Shown: positions 52,996 through 64,000 of the stretch, piece by piece | Layout: each line of letters begins with the position of its first letter | Numbering within the stretch: the stretch's first letter is position 1 | Assembly: GCA_946811695.1 (NCBI GenBank) | Contig: OX328125.1 | Coordinates: 45,029,366 to 45,093,365, forward strand | DNA: 64,000 nt | DNA from: Gonocerus acuteangulatus | Taxonomy: Eukaryota > Arthropoda > Insecta > Hemiptera > Coreidae | Reading direction: 5' to 3' | Translations under genes and position numbers: made by a program | Notes under the pieces: model-generated | Database searches by the model: none | What the model was told of the DNA's origin: nothing | Seen by the model: only the letters and a program-made list of their open reading frames with translations

Positions 52996-54388
52996 AAGAT
53001 CCGCTACATATAAAATTCGTATTTAGTTGACAGAAATTGATGTGCCCGAAAATGTCTGCGAACATATTAGTTCTTCATGAAACAAGAGTAACGGACTTTC
53101 TCTGGTTCTAGTCTTGCGCAAATATCCACCAATAGTCTATAGTACTCGTAGAAAGGATGGCCAATGCTATCAAGCTCTGCAGTAGACTGCACACTAACGG
53201 TAGCCTGCGGTTTTTATCTCCTCCCTAGCCAGTAAATGTGGCACATAATCATTTGCAAACATGGTACAGCAAGTAGGTCGTTTCAAATTACTCAAGCATT
53301 AGTAATTTTGGTTCTGCTGAATATTGTATAATCATTAAAACTCTGTACCTTTACTGAACAAATATTCGTTCAACACACATGAAGAGGGATAGAAATGAGT
53401 TTCTTTGATACATTGAACGTAAAAATATCACGAAACCGGTTGATTCTCAGCAATGTTCCATCAACGCCCTTATTTTATGTATATAGATTGGAGACTTATC
53501 CAACGTCCCCCAACTTCTCCGAGCACTTATTTTCAATTTCTTCATTTCTGCTAAATCATCCTTGGTATATTGAATCTCATAATATTTCTTTAGTCTATGT
53601 GCATATATTATTGTTCTTCGGCTATCAATCGGATATAAAATCCTGCCTTGTACTCGTATTCTTTCCTCATTTTAGCTGCCCTTACTAAACTCCGGAACAT
53701 TTTTATAATTAAATACTTTCAATATATGTCGATCCGTACGGATTTGTAAATGGCCATCTGTCCGCAAATCAGAAACGTTTGAAAACTTCTTTCCCTTATG
53801 CAGAACTTTGGGGATTCCGAGAATGGAGTGATCTACGAGAATGTCATGAATAAATGGGAACTGACACCCGAATTTACGATACGAAAATATTTGTTTGTTT
53901 ATTGTTTATTAATGACAGAGTTTTTGGGACGAGTTATTCATAGATTACTACCGTTTTCTAGCCGATGCGACCTATTTTTAGATAGAAATGAGAGTAATAT
54001 AAGTACCGCAGAAAGTAGTCAAATATGAAGCGATTTTCTTACTAACACTGTTCAGAAGGTTGGAAAAATGCCCTAATTTAATTTAGTATAAAGTTTGAAA
54101 ATTAATGTCCTTATTATTGTTTCGACGTTTGGCACTTTTGAAAATATCTCTTAGGTTCCTTATAGATAAAAAAAATCGTACCTGTTTCACAAATAAGACG
54201 ATGGTTGATGTGGAAAAAACCAGCAGGAGAAAATAAAGTTATAAAATAATAAAATGTTTCAGTTGAGGCTAAAAATTTGGAAATTGTTTGAAACGGCAAA
54301 CATGAAAAATCAAACTTCTACTGGGACCGATGCACCAACCTTACCCAGCTAATCACTTTAGATTCCGGCTTTCCGTTAGATAAATTAG
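52996..54388. other. No gene recognised
   Basis: Open frames at 53395-53688 and 53798-54028 have no recognisable motif. Confidence 0.4.
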
Positions 54389-54664
54389 CATGGGCGTATA
54401 TAAGGGGGGGGCTGAGGGGGCTGCAGCCCCTCCCGAAATTTTCATTTGATAGTAAAAATGTGTCGTAAAAACCTTAAAAATAAATTAAATAAGATCACTT
54501 AGTTAATAAAAAGTAGTTTATTTTAGGTGTAATAGCGTTTTAGTTGCCTAAAACTATTCCAAGCTCTGAATTTTTCATATTCTATACCCTGGAAATGGTC
54601 TCAGCCCCCCTCACCCCCGAAATTTTCCCACCCCTCCGGAAATTATTTCCTATATACGCCCATG
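54389..54664. mobile_element. hAT-like MITE, copy 3, exact 8-bp TSD
   Basis: Ends CATGGGCGTATATAAG and CTATATACGCCCATG, flanked by TAAATTAG exactly on both sides (54381-54388, 54665-54672). The internal sequence is shared with 2954-3206 and 15277-15481. An 8-bp duplication supports hAT. Confidence 0.9.
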
Positions 54665-54672
54665 TAAATTAG

Positions 54673-55369
54673 AGTAAAGTTAGACACTAAATCGTCTACG
54701 GGATATCACTTATTATCAGTCCTTGACATTCAAGATAAAATAAACCATGACGGAAATATAATTACACATTTCGTATTTTAATACAATTCATTCAATACAA
54801 GGTAATAGTTAATTCATTTTTACTGATATTTTAGAGCTTTGATATCACTACTCTTCTTACTTTTGATGGCTCATTCCTAGGAACTGAGTAGTGTGAATCT
54901 AACTGGTGAAACGTTACCTGAAACCAAACAAAAAATACGTACTTTAAATCACTAGCAATGTTATGTTAAATAAATAGGACTGTAGATTACATATAATATT
55001 CATAGAATTACCTAAATCATCATTATCATAAAATATTCCTAATATAAAATGTCCTTTGCTATAACCGTTTATTGGAAATAATACCAAGAACCTTAGCAGT
55101 GGAGGTCCAAAACGGGACGTTTTGAAAAAAAACACGTAACACACTATCTAATCCGCAAAATAAACCGCATACACAACTTAACAAATTATAAAACGAAACT
55201 TTTCAAAACCAGAATAAAGAATTTTACTGGTCAACTCCTTTAACCATAAGAATCAGACTACTCAAACATATTTTCTATAAACCCAAGAGGATCTGGAGCT
55301 TTCATTACTAGTCAACACTTTAGAACAAAGTGTAATAACAAACGTTTTTAGAAGCCCAGAAAAGAGGTT
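54673..55369. other. No gene recognised
   Basis: AT-rich; no shared repeat noticed. Confidence 0.4.
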
Positions 55370-55378
55370 GATTGTCAT

Positions 55379-55684
55379 ATATATAAAAAATAAAAAAAAA
55401 AACAGGCCACGAGGGCCCTGAGGGGCAATTACTATAGAGGAATAGTCGTGGTCAGTACTATGATGGGGCCGCCTGATTTTCCCCTTGGCTGCTTCGACTG
55501 CTAGTCATTAGCACCATTAATAATTAATTAAACGCTGGGTTGGCCTAGGGACGGTCAGGGAGGCCGAATTCAACCCCTGAACGAAGACACTAGAAGAAAA
55601 AATCTTTTGTGCTTGCTCGGGATTTGAACTCAGGTCCTCCAGCTTATTAGTCCAGTGCTCTACCACTGTGCTAACCTCGCCCCC
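55379..55684 (-). mobile_element. tRNA-Ile-type SINE, different tail
   Basis: The minus-strand head is GGGGGCGAGGTTAGCACAGT, GGTAGAGCACTGGACTAATA, AGCTGGAGGACCTGAGTTCA, AATCCC. It has an A-box region, a CTAATAA anticodon loop like tRNA-Ile(AAT), and a B box. The body ends GAGGGCCCTCGTGGCCTG followed by T-rich sequence rather than A. The 9-bp duplication GATTGTCAT (55370-55378, 55685-55693) confirms insertion. It lacks the shared SINE tail. Confidence 0.85.
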
Positions 55685-55693
55685 GATTGTCAT

Positions 55694-56439
55694 GTAACAA
55701 ACGATAATAGACTAAGTACATACACGAAAGAACCCGATCTCGTGAAGGTGCGACTCTAACCCGGAAGTACTTAGGCAGAAATTAGATGCACTGACTACCC
55801 CGCCGCGGAGAGGGGGTAAGACTATTGAAATATTTTTTGATAAGATTCCTCCATTTCATCTGAATATTTGTCCTTATAATTTTGTAGAAAGGGGGGAGAA
55901 TCCGTTCCTGCTTGAAGTAAAAAAGAAACCAGTCTGAGATGATAGCTATCCATTAACCAATTACTACAATCCTCCAATATATTATAATGTATGCTGGAGG
56001 GTCGATTCTTAACTAGAAACCTCTTTTTTATTAGGCAGGTTTCTATGCTGCAGCTTCAGAATCGATGCCCCTCATCTCCCAACCACAGAAAATAAAATAA
56101 TAAAGACTTTCCCAAATCATCAAGACAAGCTAAGATATGTACTATTAGATACTTACTTTTTTAAGTAATGTATTCCTAAAAATGTATGCTCAAAAAATAG
56201 GTTGTTTTTTTCTGTATTTGTAGCCATATATATATATTTTTTTTAATACATCGTTTATTCAACAATCTTGTGCAATACTTAAGTACATTAAGTTAAGTAT
56301 GAAAATTAAGATTATTTGTGATCATATGTAAGGAAATAAAAGAACTAATAAAATACACAAATTAATTAAAAATAAAGTAAAAAAAATAAATAAAAAATAA
56401 CGATTATGAAAAATAAATATTTATATAAATAAAACAAAC
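55694..56439. other. AT-rich, no gene recognised
   Basis: No motif noticed apart from short A/T runs. Confidence 0.4.
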
Positions 56440-57430
56440 ACTTTGTAAAGAGCTTAATTTGGTAGACGACGGGACAAAGAATACTTCTGATCTGGGAGGG
56501 CATTGGCAAGGATTGTGGACAGAATTCATTTTAGGAGGAGTTTTACAAATATTCGAGATAATTGGGAGCAGACTGATAGGACGATTGGAAGACGATTTCT
56601 CGGGGGGTTTTATTTGGTTTTGGAATAAGGATTTATGAAAGTCTTTCCATGGATTAGGGATCTGAGATGTCCTTAGATTGAATTGAACGTTTTTTAAGGA
56701 TTGATGGTCTTATAAGGTAGTGATCGGGAGATTTTTCGGGGTGGTGTTTATGAATATATCTTTTTTCTACAGGATAGAAAGCTTTGGGAGGAAGGGAGAG
56801 AGGAAGAGTGCTTTTAAGATAATCGAATATTCCATGGTCTTGGGATGAGTAAGTTTTCCGATGAGAAGAAAAAGTGGATTGCAGGTGGGAAGCCTCGCTA
56901 CCATCACTTCTATCCCAGCTTTCATCTTTGCTCCGAAGAGGTTAAGGAAGTAGAGAATTTAAGGGTTTTGCGGGTGGATCGCAAGAGAGAATTATCTTCG
57001 GTGGTAAGTGATTGCAGATAATCATTGAAGGCTACAGATCGGAATTTGGATAAGGCCTTTTTTAGGAGAAGAGTAAGTCTTTTTTTTTTTTGTGCATCGA
57101 AATTCGGCCCGGCTATTTATAGCCCTTCCAAACATCCACGGGTGACCAGGGAATGCTTTTGAACGGGCCCAAAGATGAAAAAACTCAACCTGCAGCAGGC
57201 GGGGCTACCGACCCAAATCCGCATGTCTACTGGCAGGGATAGGATGCGCTGAACACCCCACCATGGGGAGACCCTGAGTACATCTATTGGAAGAGGTTTG
57301 TTCAGATGTGTAAATGGGTAACGGGTCCTCTGCCAGCGAGCTAATAAGTTTTGTGTTTAATTTGCCGATTCCGCGAATGCGACCTTCAAAATTTTGTAGG
57401 GGGCCTATGATGACCGTTGATTCTCAAGGC
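56440..57430 (-). pseudogene. LINE reverse transcriptase region, split by SINE
   Basis: On the minus strand: KFRSVAFNDYLQSLTTEDNS, LLRSTRKTLKFS (the linker before RT in jockey-like ORF2, usually F..YL..L...SLW..T+.L). Then SQDHGIFDYLKSTLPLSLPP. Finally WKDFHKSLFQNQIKPPEKSS and RPISLLPIISNICK, the first RT motif (YRPISLL). Several stops and frameshifts are present. A SINE (57080-57273) interrupts the 5' side. It would have encoded the enzyme that reverse-transcribes the LINE RNA; this copy is dead. Confidence 0.6.
57080..57273 (-). mobile_element. tRNA-derived SINE
   Basis: A T run, GTGCATCGAAATTCGGCCCGG (degenerate tail), CTATTTATAGCCCTTCCAAA, and a decayed head with CCATGGGGAGACC at the 5' end on the minus strand. 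It is related to the 8956 and 29174 copies. Confidence 0.65.
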
Positions 57431-57689
57431 CCGAGCTTTTAACAGACAGAAATAATTTTTGTTTGAAAAACGAGTGATACTTCTGTGTTATCAAAATGTA
57501 TTTTAATTACGATAATGGGTAACCAATTGAACAGCTTCACCTTGCATCGAAATTTGACATATGAATTGCTCGAACAAAGATGTATCATCGTCATAAATGA
57601 GCAGAGAGACAATCGAAGAAACGTCTACCTTCATTTTAGTGCAAGAATTACTTACCGTACAGCGAGCGAGTCCGTACCAGCTCACTAGT

Positions 57690-58150
57690 CATTAGGAAAT
57701 TCTGTTGTTAAATGTTTTCAAATAAAACTAATACATTATGTACATTATTATTAAAACAAGCAGCTCCATATTGTGTAATATCCTTGAATCCATCATTGAA
57801 AATGCAGGTAGAAGGTAGAAATAGTTTCTTCAGCAGTCTTTTCGAATTGATGAATTCTTTACCTGGAAAGCCGTCCATCCCTGTGGGCTTCCATTTAACG
57901 CTATTGCTTCTGATGAACAGGCCGTAACAGTGCAGGGAGTGAGTCCCTACCAACTCACAATTCCTTTGGAAAATCTATTGTTAAAAGTTTTCAAATGAAA
58001 CTTATAAATTTTGTCCATTATTATTAAAACACGCTGCTCCATCTTGTGAAATGCCATGGACCCATCAGCGAAAATGACGGTGGAAGGTGGAAGCAGATCA
58101 GCAATCCATATTGATGAATTCTTCACCTGGAAAGCCATCCATTCCTATGG
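57690..58150 (+). repeat. Diverged tandem duplication, about 240-bp unit
   Basis: 57690-57900 and 57948-58148 share AATTT..TTGTTAAA.GTTTTCAAATGAAA, ATTATTATTAAAACA.GC.GCTCCAT, and GATGAATTCTT.ACCTGGAAAGCC.TCCAT.CC. No function is seen. It leads directly into mariner sequence. Confidence 0.55.
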
Positions 58151-58159
58151 CCCTCCAGC

Positions 58160-58335
58160 CGCCATGTACGCCTGATTGCAGTCCTTGTGACTATCTTGTT
58201 TCTCAAAAACTGAACAATGTTTGAAAGGACGTCATTTTGGAGCTGTGGAAACATCCAAAAGAATTGGACTTTCTGAATCCTATATAGAATAAACTCTTCC
58301 AGATTTTCTACCAAGACTCTACCGTTTGAAAAAAA
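58160..58335 (+). pseudogene. Mariner transposase C-terminal fragment
   Basis: Translated pieces give PDCSPCDYLVSQKLNNV (normally YSPDLAPCDYFLFPKLK), then in another frame LKGRHFGAVETSKRIGLSES and LPRLYRLKKNWKI. The PDxxPCDYF and LKGRHFG blocks identify the catalytic third acidic residue region and the following segment of a mariner-type transposase. Frameshifts and a stop make it a remnant. It is a different family from 16445-16717. Confidence 0.6.
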
Positions 58336-58855
58336 ATTGGAAAATAAAAATTAACTTTAAACCATCCTATTTTTTCAGAATATTTTATTTTGAAAGACTG
58401 CCTCCTTCAGGAAAAGGGTGTCAAGGATGCCGAGATCTCTACTCTGGGATCATTAGATTTAGGAGGGTAATGGTCAAATGAATAAGGCTATAAGTAATGC
58501 TTTTTTGCTGCTTCAAGCCATTAACAGCACAACAACCGTTTTATCTCCAAGTCAGAAAAAACTTCAGGTAGAAGAAGAAGGTCTAGTATCCAGTCGAACT
58601 TTAAATCTTATCTTCTATCTCGGAAGATATTCGCTGTCTTGTGCAACTCGGATCTCCAACTTTCTTCAAGAAATATAAAATATAATGAAATCTTTCATTA
58701 TCGACGATTTTTTAAGGATGGCTTACTTAGCGGTGGACATTTTCATTTGGATAGTACAGTGAAGATGATTTTCATTTTTTCAAAAACCACCACTCTTTTG
58801 ATCATTAAAAGACAGAAAAACTTACTTAGCGAAGTACTTGTAACAGAATACAGAA
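58336..58855. other. No gene recognised
   Basis: No motif noticed. Confidence 0.4.
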
Positions 58856-59480
58856 TATGAAGTCCGATTCTCAGAAACTGCGTCATCTTGATGTGTTCCA
58901 ATATAATATTTTGCCTGGAGTGATTTGGAGAATAGACACTGTACACTTTTTGCATTGAATGTAACCAAACCCAAATTCCGAAATTTCAGCCCTGCTTTCT
59001 ACCAATTAGCTAGTCTTATCAACATTTACACCTGAACTTTTTTCTTTTCGTAGGGACCTTATAAGGCTTTCGAGAATGTGTAGATAGTACGTTGAATAAA
59101 ACTACATTTTATAACTAAAATGTGTCGTATTTCTGCTAAAGTTTGGGCTTTTCATTCAAACCTTCTTCCGGGCTATGGAGGAGAGGGACAACAGTTCCGT
59201 TTCTTGTAGGCTACGAAGTTAGGCTTTACTTACCACGATTTTTCAACCATTTTTTAAGATGTATATCAAAAACTTTCTATAGTCATAACTTCTCGCTTCT
59301 GTTAATATAAAACATTTTTTAATACTTTCTCTTATCTAAGGACAAAAAAATGTATATTTCTTAGTTTTTATAACATGTAGACAGATTTCCTTAACCTGCG
59401 TTGTTTTTGAGCAGCTAAAAATTCTAATTGTTTGATAACTGTTAAATATATTGTCTTGAAAGTAAGTTAATTAGTTTCCC
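58856..59480 (+). mobile_element. Helentron-like partial copy with nested Penelope-like arm
   Basis: The 5' block (GAAGTCCGATTCTCAGAAAC, TGCGTCATCTTGATGTG) and internal unit (CCTTATAAGGCTTTCGAGAA ... CTTACCACGATTTTTCAACC) are interrupted at 59093-59215 by a decayed minus-strand copy of the arm seen at 51735-51890. Confidence 0.55.
59093..59215 (-). repeat. Decayed Penelope-like/hammerhead-like arm
   Basis: On the minus strand: GCCCGGAAGAAGGTTTGAAT, GAAAAGCCCAAACTTTAGCA, then ATTTTAGTTATAAAATGTAG. It aligns with the good motif at 51990 but has lost the CTGATGA core and GAAAC. Confidence 0.55.
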
Positions 59481-60520
59481 ACATCTAAATTCCTATAAAG
59501 AAATATACATTTAAGCCTACTAATGCAAGCGCGCCACGAGTTTTTACGATGGTATTTTACAACGAATAATAAATATTCCAATGGAGAGTTATTGGTAGTT
59601 AACAAACTAGAGCTTTTGTTTAAAATAAAGTGTTATTGTGCCGAATGTCGTGAAAATTAAAACATTTTGTGAACGGTAGAGCCCAAACAGACAATACCAT
59701 ATTTCAAAAGTATCAACACAATTTAAAATATAATCAGCTATTCCCCCCTTACTGCTGGGTCTGTTGTTTCAGTTTTCAGGTTTCAGTGCAAAAAAATTCT
59801 ACAGAGTTTTTAAAATATTTTCCACATATTTTAATATTATTATCGAACTACTCACACAGAACAGTAAACACATCAATAATATACTAAAATATCTTAAACT
59901 TAAAAAGATATTTCAACTTTTTTAAGAGGCTATAATTTATTTAAGATGAATTTTCTATATAATTCTTTATTTTTATTAACATTTTTTTTATTTTATTTTT
60001 TATTTAATTTTTTTTTTCCAAACATTACTATTTTATAAATAATCTTCCCAATTATGTGTGGTCTTTCTTGTTTATATTTATATGTCATGTTTATATGAAT
60101 CTGTATAATTGTTTGCTTTGTTCGCACATTTACTTAAAGAGCAAATCGCCACGTTGTGACCTCTTTAAATAAATAAATAATATTATTATGCACTCGGTTT
60201 ATAAGCAAGAATGAAATATTTAAATAAATAACAATTTTTGGCATTCTATGTGGCAGACAGTAATAAATAAAGAAGAGGTTATTGCGGTTAGGTATGGTAA
60301 ATACCACGTCGCCAAATATATAACATGTTTGTAGGTTTTAATTTGTTTGAGCATAAAGAACTTCTTAATTAGAAGTTAAGCAAATATTGTTACAAGTTTT
60401 AACATAAAAAAAGACGGGGAGTTATGCGTATTACGACTAAATAAAGGAAGTTTGCGCTTCATATTTTCTTATTATTAACACAGTCTTTAAAATAAATAAT
60501 TAATTAAATCCGGACAAAGG
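59481..60520. other. AT-rich; LINE 3' tail at 60125-60185
   Basis: AAAGAGCAAATCGCCACGTT, GTGACCTCTTTAAATAAATA is the same LINE terminus motif as at 30466. Nothing else was recognised. Confidence 0.45.
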
Positions 60521-60562
60521 AGATGATTATGAACATTCATAATCATCTCTTTTTTTTTGTTG
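60521..60562. repeat. 14-bp-arm hairpin followed by T run
   Basis: GAGATGATTATGAA is mirrored by TTCATAATCATCTC, then eight or more T. It looks like a bacterial terminator but lies in eukaryotic repeat DNA with no adjacent gene. Confidence 0.6.
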
Positions 60563-62253
60563 TTAAAATTTTCATGTATTTGACATTTAATTTTATTATC
60601 TTATACTAATCATAATATCATTAAGTGGATCCGTATTTATAGCTTCGTAAAAAGAAAATTATTAAAAAATTGAGACCCTATTTTTCATTATATATTCAAT
60701 GTGGCAGAAGGTCGTAGGTACCTTTAATGTTACAACTTTTGTGAGATTCGGCTGCTTGCAGGATTTTTTTTTGGAAGTGTAGTGATTTTTGAAATGTTGT
60801 CGCCAACTAGAAGCTTTTATTCATTTCTACTTTTTGAATTGATATTGTGGCTTGAATGAGATACTTGTCCTTATGGAATGTGCATTATCCTTAAAGCACA
60901 TTTAATGCTGATTTCAAATATGCAATGAAATGTTAAAAAAAAAATGAGTACAAGCAGATAAAATTGGAGTTATACTACAAAAAACACGTTTTTTTTCTGA
61001 AGAACCTTCAGAAGGGGATATGTCTGGAACGGAGTGAGATAGAAATGTGTGGTCAGTGGTGTTGAACTACACTTGTCTAGTTTTACCCCTTGGAGTATTA
61101 TCATTAACTGCGATATTCCCTGTATATATATATATATATAGATGTTGTATGTATTTATATGGTAAATACATCATAAGCTATTCCTTGTTGATACGATACG
61201 GCGACGTCTATCGTTAAATGCTAAAAATCCTGATAAAACAGCCGCGACAAACAGTAAAGGTAAAGGTTGAGGAGAGGAAAGTGATGTGGAAGAAACGAGA
61301 AGTGTGCTGCCGGCAGGGATTTGATTACCAAAGCAGGTCGGCTGGGCATCGATCAAACTGCCGGTCTCGCTCAAGACTCTTTGATCTCGCCCTTCTCATT
61401 TCTTATATTTGGGGGAGATCGCCTTTTACCCCCGTACACAGGACTCTTTCAGGGGATACTCTCATTTTCTTTAAACATTTTCTGATCCACGACATCTTTG
61501 AGCTCTCCAATTAGCCTTTAACCCTTGATTCGAACACAAAATGTCCTCTCAGAGATTATGTTTGGTAAATATTACACTCGGGTCACAGACCATGCAATGA
61601 ATGCTCAAAAACAGCTATAGATGGAAAAGCTTGGAACAAAATTTTTGACGTCATAACTTAGTTTGGGGTAGTTAGTAGGTCAACATATCAAAAGTCCCCG
61701 CCCGTAGCCTTTCAGCCGGGAGGAGGGGGTTAAAAGGTCCCATTTTTCGGGCCTTCGCTTATATCTCGGTAACCATGCGTCCTAGCAACATGACCATTTT
61801 ATAACAAAGGAAAGCTGATTAAATTTGCTACAAATTCTATACAATCAAATTTTTTGAGATATCTTTAGTTTTCGAGATATCCGCTCTTGAAATTCGTTCA
61901 TTTTGGGAAAAAACACACTTTTTGATCAGATAACTCTTCAAAGATGGACCCAAAAAATAAATGCCGATTATTACACTCCCTTCAATAATATGTAATACTT
62001 TATTATTTTATGATTTTTCCTTCATACGTTACAACAGTTTCAGTGATCTTCGTGGACTGTGACTAATCCTCAAGACGTTTCTAAATTAATAACTAGTGGA
62101 AGAGTCCAGGGCGCATCTGTTTTGAATTGGATATTGAGAGGGGGCAAGCTACCTATTGCGGGGATATCTACAGAAATAATGATAATTGAGGTATGCGAAA
62201 ATCGAAAAATTACCGGACTTTTATTTTGTTCTTTCACTCATGACTCTGATACT
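60563..62253. other. No gene recognised
   Basis: A short (TA)n lies at 61122-61140. The stretch 61590-61990 (AAAAGTCCCCGCCCGTAGCC, TATCTCGGTAACCATGCGTC) has the feel of an interspersed repeat, but no second copy is in this window. Confidence 0.35.
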
Positions 62254-62427
62254 GGACCAAGAGAGAAAGAAGAAGAAGTATAAGAAACAAGGAGGGAGTA
62301 ATACTGCACCAAGAGGGAAAGAAGAAGAAGTATAAGAAACAATGAGGGAGTAATACCGGACCAAGAGGGAAAGAAGAAGGAGTATAAGAAACAAGGAGGG
62401 AGTAATACTGGACCAAGAGGGAAAGAT
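62254..62427. repeat. 52-bp tandem repeat, about 3.3 copies
   Basis: The unit starts GGACCAAGAGRGAAAGAAGA and repeats exactly every 52 bp (62254, 62306, 62358, 62410). Purine-rich; both strands stay open because of the period and composition, but this is not a gene. Confidence 0.9.
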
Positions 62428-62627
62428 TGCTCCGTTGGATTGGAGTTGGGTGAGAGAGATTGATATTTTCTCTTCTAGACCTATTACTACCAAGATGAGT
62501 TCCTGAACTACATCTCATTTGGATAGTTTCGAGAGGTCAGCCACTTACAGATCAGCCACTTAGAACTCATCATTTAGGAGTGAATTGCTTTGGTATTGAA
62601 ATCATATTAAACCAAGACATTAAGCTT

Positions 62628-62740
62628 GAAGTCCGATTCCCAGGAACAGCTTCATTTTAGCGCGTTTCCGTTCTTATCCATAGTGTCATTTGGAAAGGTA
62701 ATCTTTTGTAAAAAAAACTTTAAACACCGACTCCAATGAC
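62628..62740 (+). repeat. Helentron-like 5' end fragment
   Basis: GAAGTCCGATTCCCAGGAAC, AGCTTCATTTTAGCGCGTTT, CCGTTCTTATCCATAGTGTC: the family's 5' block. Confidence 0.6.
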
Positions 62741-62879
62741 ATCTCGAAGAAAAGCAAGGTTTTAGACGCCAACAAGCATAAGAAACTAACACTGCTATTA
62801 GTAGGAATGACTGACTCCACCTTCTCGACCATTCGCTCAATGAAAACAATCATACAAATATCATATTGCACTAGTGTTT

Positions 62880-63100
62880 CTAAAGTGACACACCTCAAAA
62901 ATCGGTGTTTTTTAGTTAAGACTATGAAAGACATGAGAAATATCTCTTTATCGGTCATCAAAACTGTATTTACCTAGCTTCAGAACTTGTAAACCAAAGG
63001 TCACTTGAATCAACCCTTCTGTCTTAACGCTATGCCGCCTACACAGGCAAGAGTGACACATTTTCAGTTGAGTTCTATTATGGGTCACTTTAGAAATACT
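62880..63100 (-). repeat. Second copy of the 50995-51215 repeat
   Basis: AGTGTTTCTAAAGTGACACA ... GGCAAGAGTGACACATTTTC parallels 50995-51215. The minus frame (IFLMSFIVLTKKHRFLRC) is open as in the other copy. Confidence 0.5.
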
Positions 63101-64000
63101 AGTGCGTTTTTTTTTGGTACGCCATAACTTTCTTAATACTTCATCATTTTTCATAAATCAGGCGTAATTTTAAAGATTTTCTCGACCGCTACATCGGTAA
63201 AATATACAAATTACTCACATCTTAGTTGTGTTGTTGAAAAAGACTTTTTTATGAAATCCCGTCCTCGACCTATCAATCCTCTATCGAGAAATATCGAAAT
63301 GAAACCCATTTCGATTTCATGCATCTATTATGCCATTTAGCATTTAATTTTGACTTAAAATATTGATTTAAGATATTCCTTTATATCTTTTATTTACGGT
63401 ATTTTTTTTATTTTCTATATATATTTTTATTTCTATTAATAATTCATTCTATTATTTAATTTATTCATTTTTTTATTTATTGTTATTTATTTATTCGTTC
63501 ATTTATTTTTTATTTTTTTAACTGTTGGACACCAAAATTATTAGATCGATTATTATTATAATTGAAGTCCTATCTTATCTCCTTCAACGGATTTTATTTA
63601 ATTTTCAGAACATGAACAATTGATTTGTAAACTATTACTTTATTATATTTTTTACTATTATTTATTCTCACTTTTTTTTTTTCTTTCCTTTTCTTTATTA
63701 TTCTTTTGAGCAGATGAGCCTTGATGTGGAGCTCTCCAAAAGAATAAATAAATAAATATTGATTGAGATCTGCCGATTTATTTATAAGATGAACTTTTTT
63801 CATGGAAGGTGCCTTTGCCACAACTATAAATAAGGCACAGTAACAGACGCTAACAAAGTACGAGTATGTGGTGCTTTCCAAGGTGACACCTATCTCTGTA
63901 AAACAAACGCACCAACAAACAATCACAGATATCATCACTTCAAACATAGTGTTCAACGAGATCCTGTAAACATGTAAATACCTTAACCTTATGTTTCAAA
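63101..64000. other. Low-complexity AT; possible LINE tail
   Basis: TTTATT-rich stretch at about 63360-63530. GAGCCTTGATGTGGAGCTCT, CCAAAAGAATAAATAAATAA at 63716-63760 looks like another LINE 3' terminus. No gene seen. Confidence 0.4.

Noticed and set aside
60521..60562. Rho-independent terminator
   Set aside because: Hairpin plus T run by form, but the window is eukaryotic and no gene ends there.
62221..62518. Minus-strand ORFs over the 52-bp repeat
   Set aside because: Frames stay open only because of the tandem purine-rich unit.

Overview
This window is almost wholly repetitive, AT-rich eukaryotic DNA. I recognise no intact host protein-coding gene, no functional tRNA or rRNA gene, and no prokaryotic features. 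The dominant content is arthropod-style mobile DNA: jockey/I-like LINE remnants, tRNA- and 5S-rRNA-derived SINEs, Tc1/mariner, hAT and PIF/Harbinger-like elements, Helitron/Helentron-like elements, a small LTR retrotransposon, and Penelope-like repeats with hammerhead-like motifs. Long poly-A/T and (TA)n tracts are common. An arthropod (insect, crustacean or chelicerate) is the best guess; the sequence alone does not narrow it further.

Layout. 1-2.7 kb: the tail of a jockey-type LINE, a broken unknown coding remnant, a SINE split by a PIF-like MITE, and a LINE 3' end. 2.7-6.4 kb: an expanded Helentron-like element with a hAT MITE and SINE insertions. 6.4-11.5 kb: mostly unannotatable, with an R2-like LINE tail and a SINE. 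11.5-19.0 kb: the main structure of the window. An inverted-repeat-bounded DNA element (11460-18993, TTA flanks) carries a frameshifted pseudogene of a CxxC-containing protein. A 5-kb element with hAT-like ends (13811-18855, CCTTA flanks) is inserted in it, and that element is itself full of other repeats. 19-28 kb: LINE 3' fragments, a 5S-derived SINE, a hAT transposase remnant and a Helitron end. 28-36 kb: Penelope-like/hammerhead-like repeats, a near-perfect palindrome in (TA)n, decayed LINE RNase H sequence, and two abutting palindromic MITEs. 36-45 kb: an unclassified repeat, SINEs, and a Helentron-like copy whose microsatellite is split by an LTR retrotransposon. 45.6-49.4 kb: a non-autonomous Helitron with both ends. 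50-64 kb: a 155-bp-arm palindrome with two hammerhead-like motifs, a complete Helentron-like copy, a hAT MITE with perfect TSD, a tRNA-Ile-type SINE, a LINE RT fragment and mariner debris.

The pieces do not form a host pathway; they show a history of nested transposition. Three observations stand out. First, SINEs with different heads (tRNA-like, 5S rRNA) end in one shared 3' tail with a GGCGC/GCGCC stem, suggesting a common LINE partner. Second, a repeated hammerhead-like core (CTGANGA, stem II, GAAAC, GTC) occurs in Penelope-like repeats. Third, the 11.5-19.0 kb inverted-repeat element carries a gene family that I cannot assign to a transposase superfamily.
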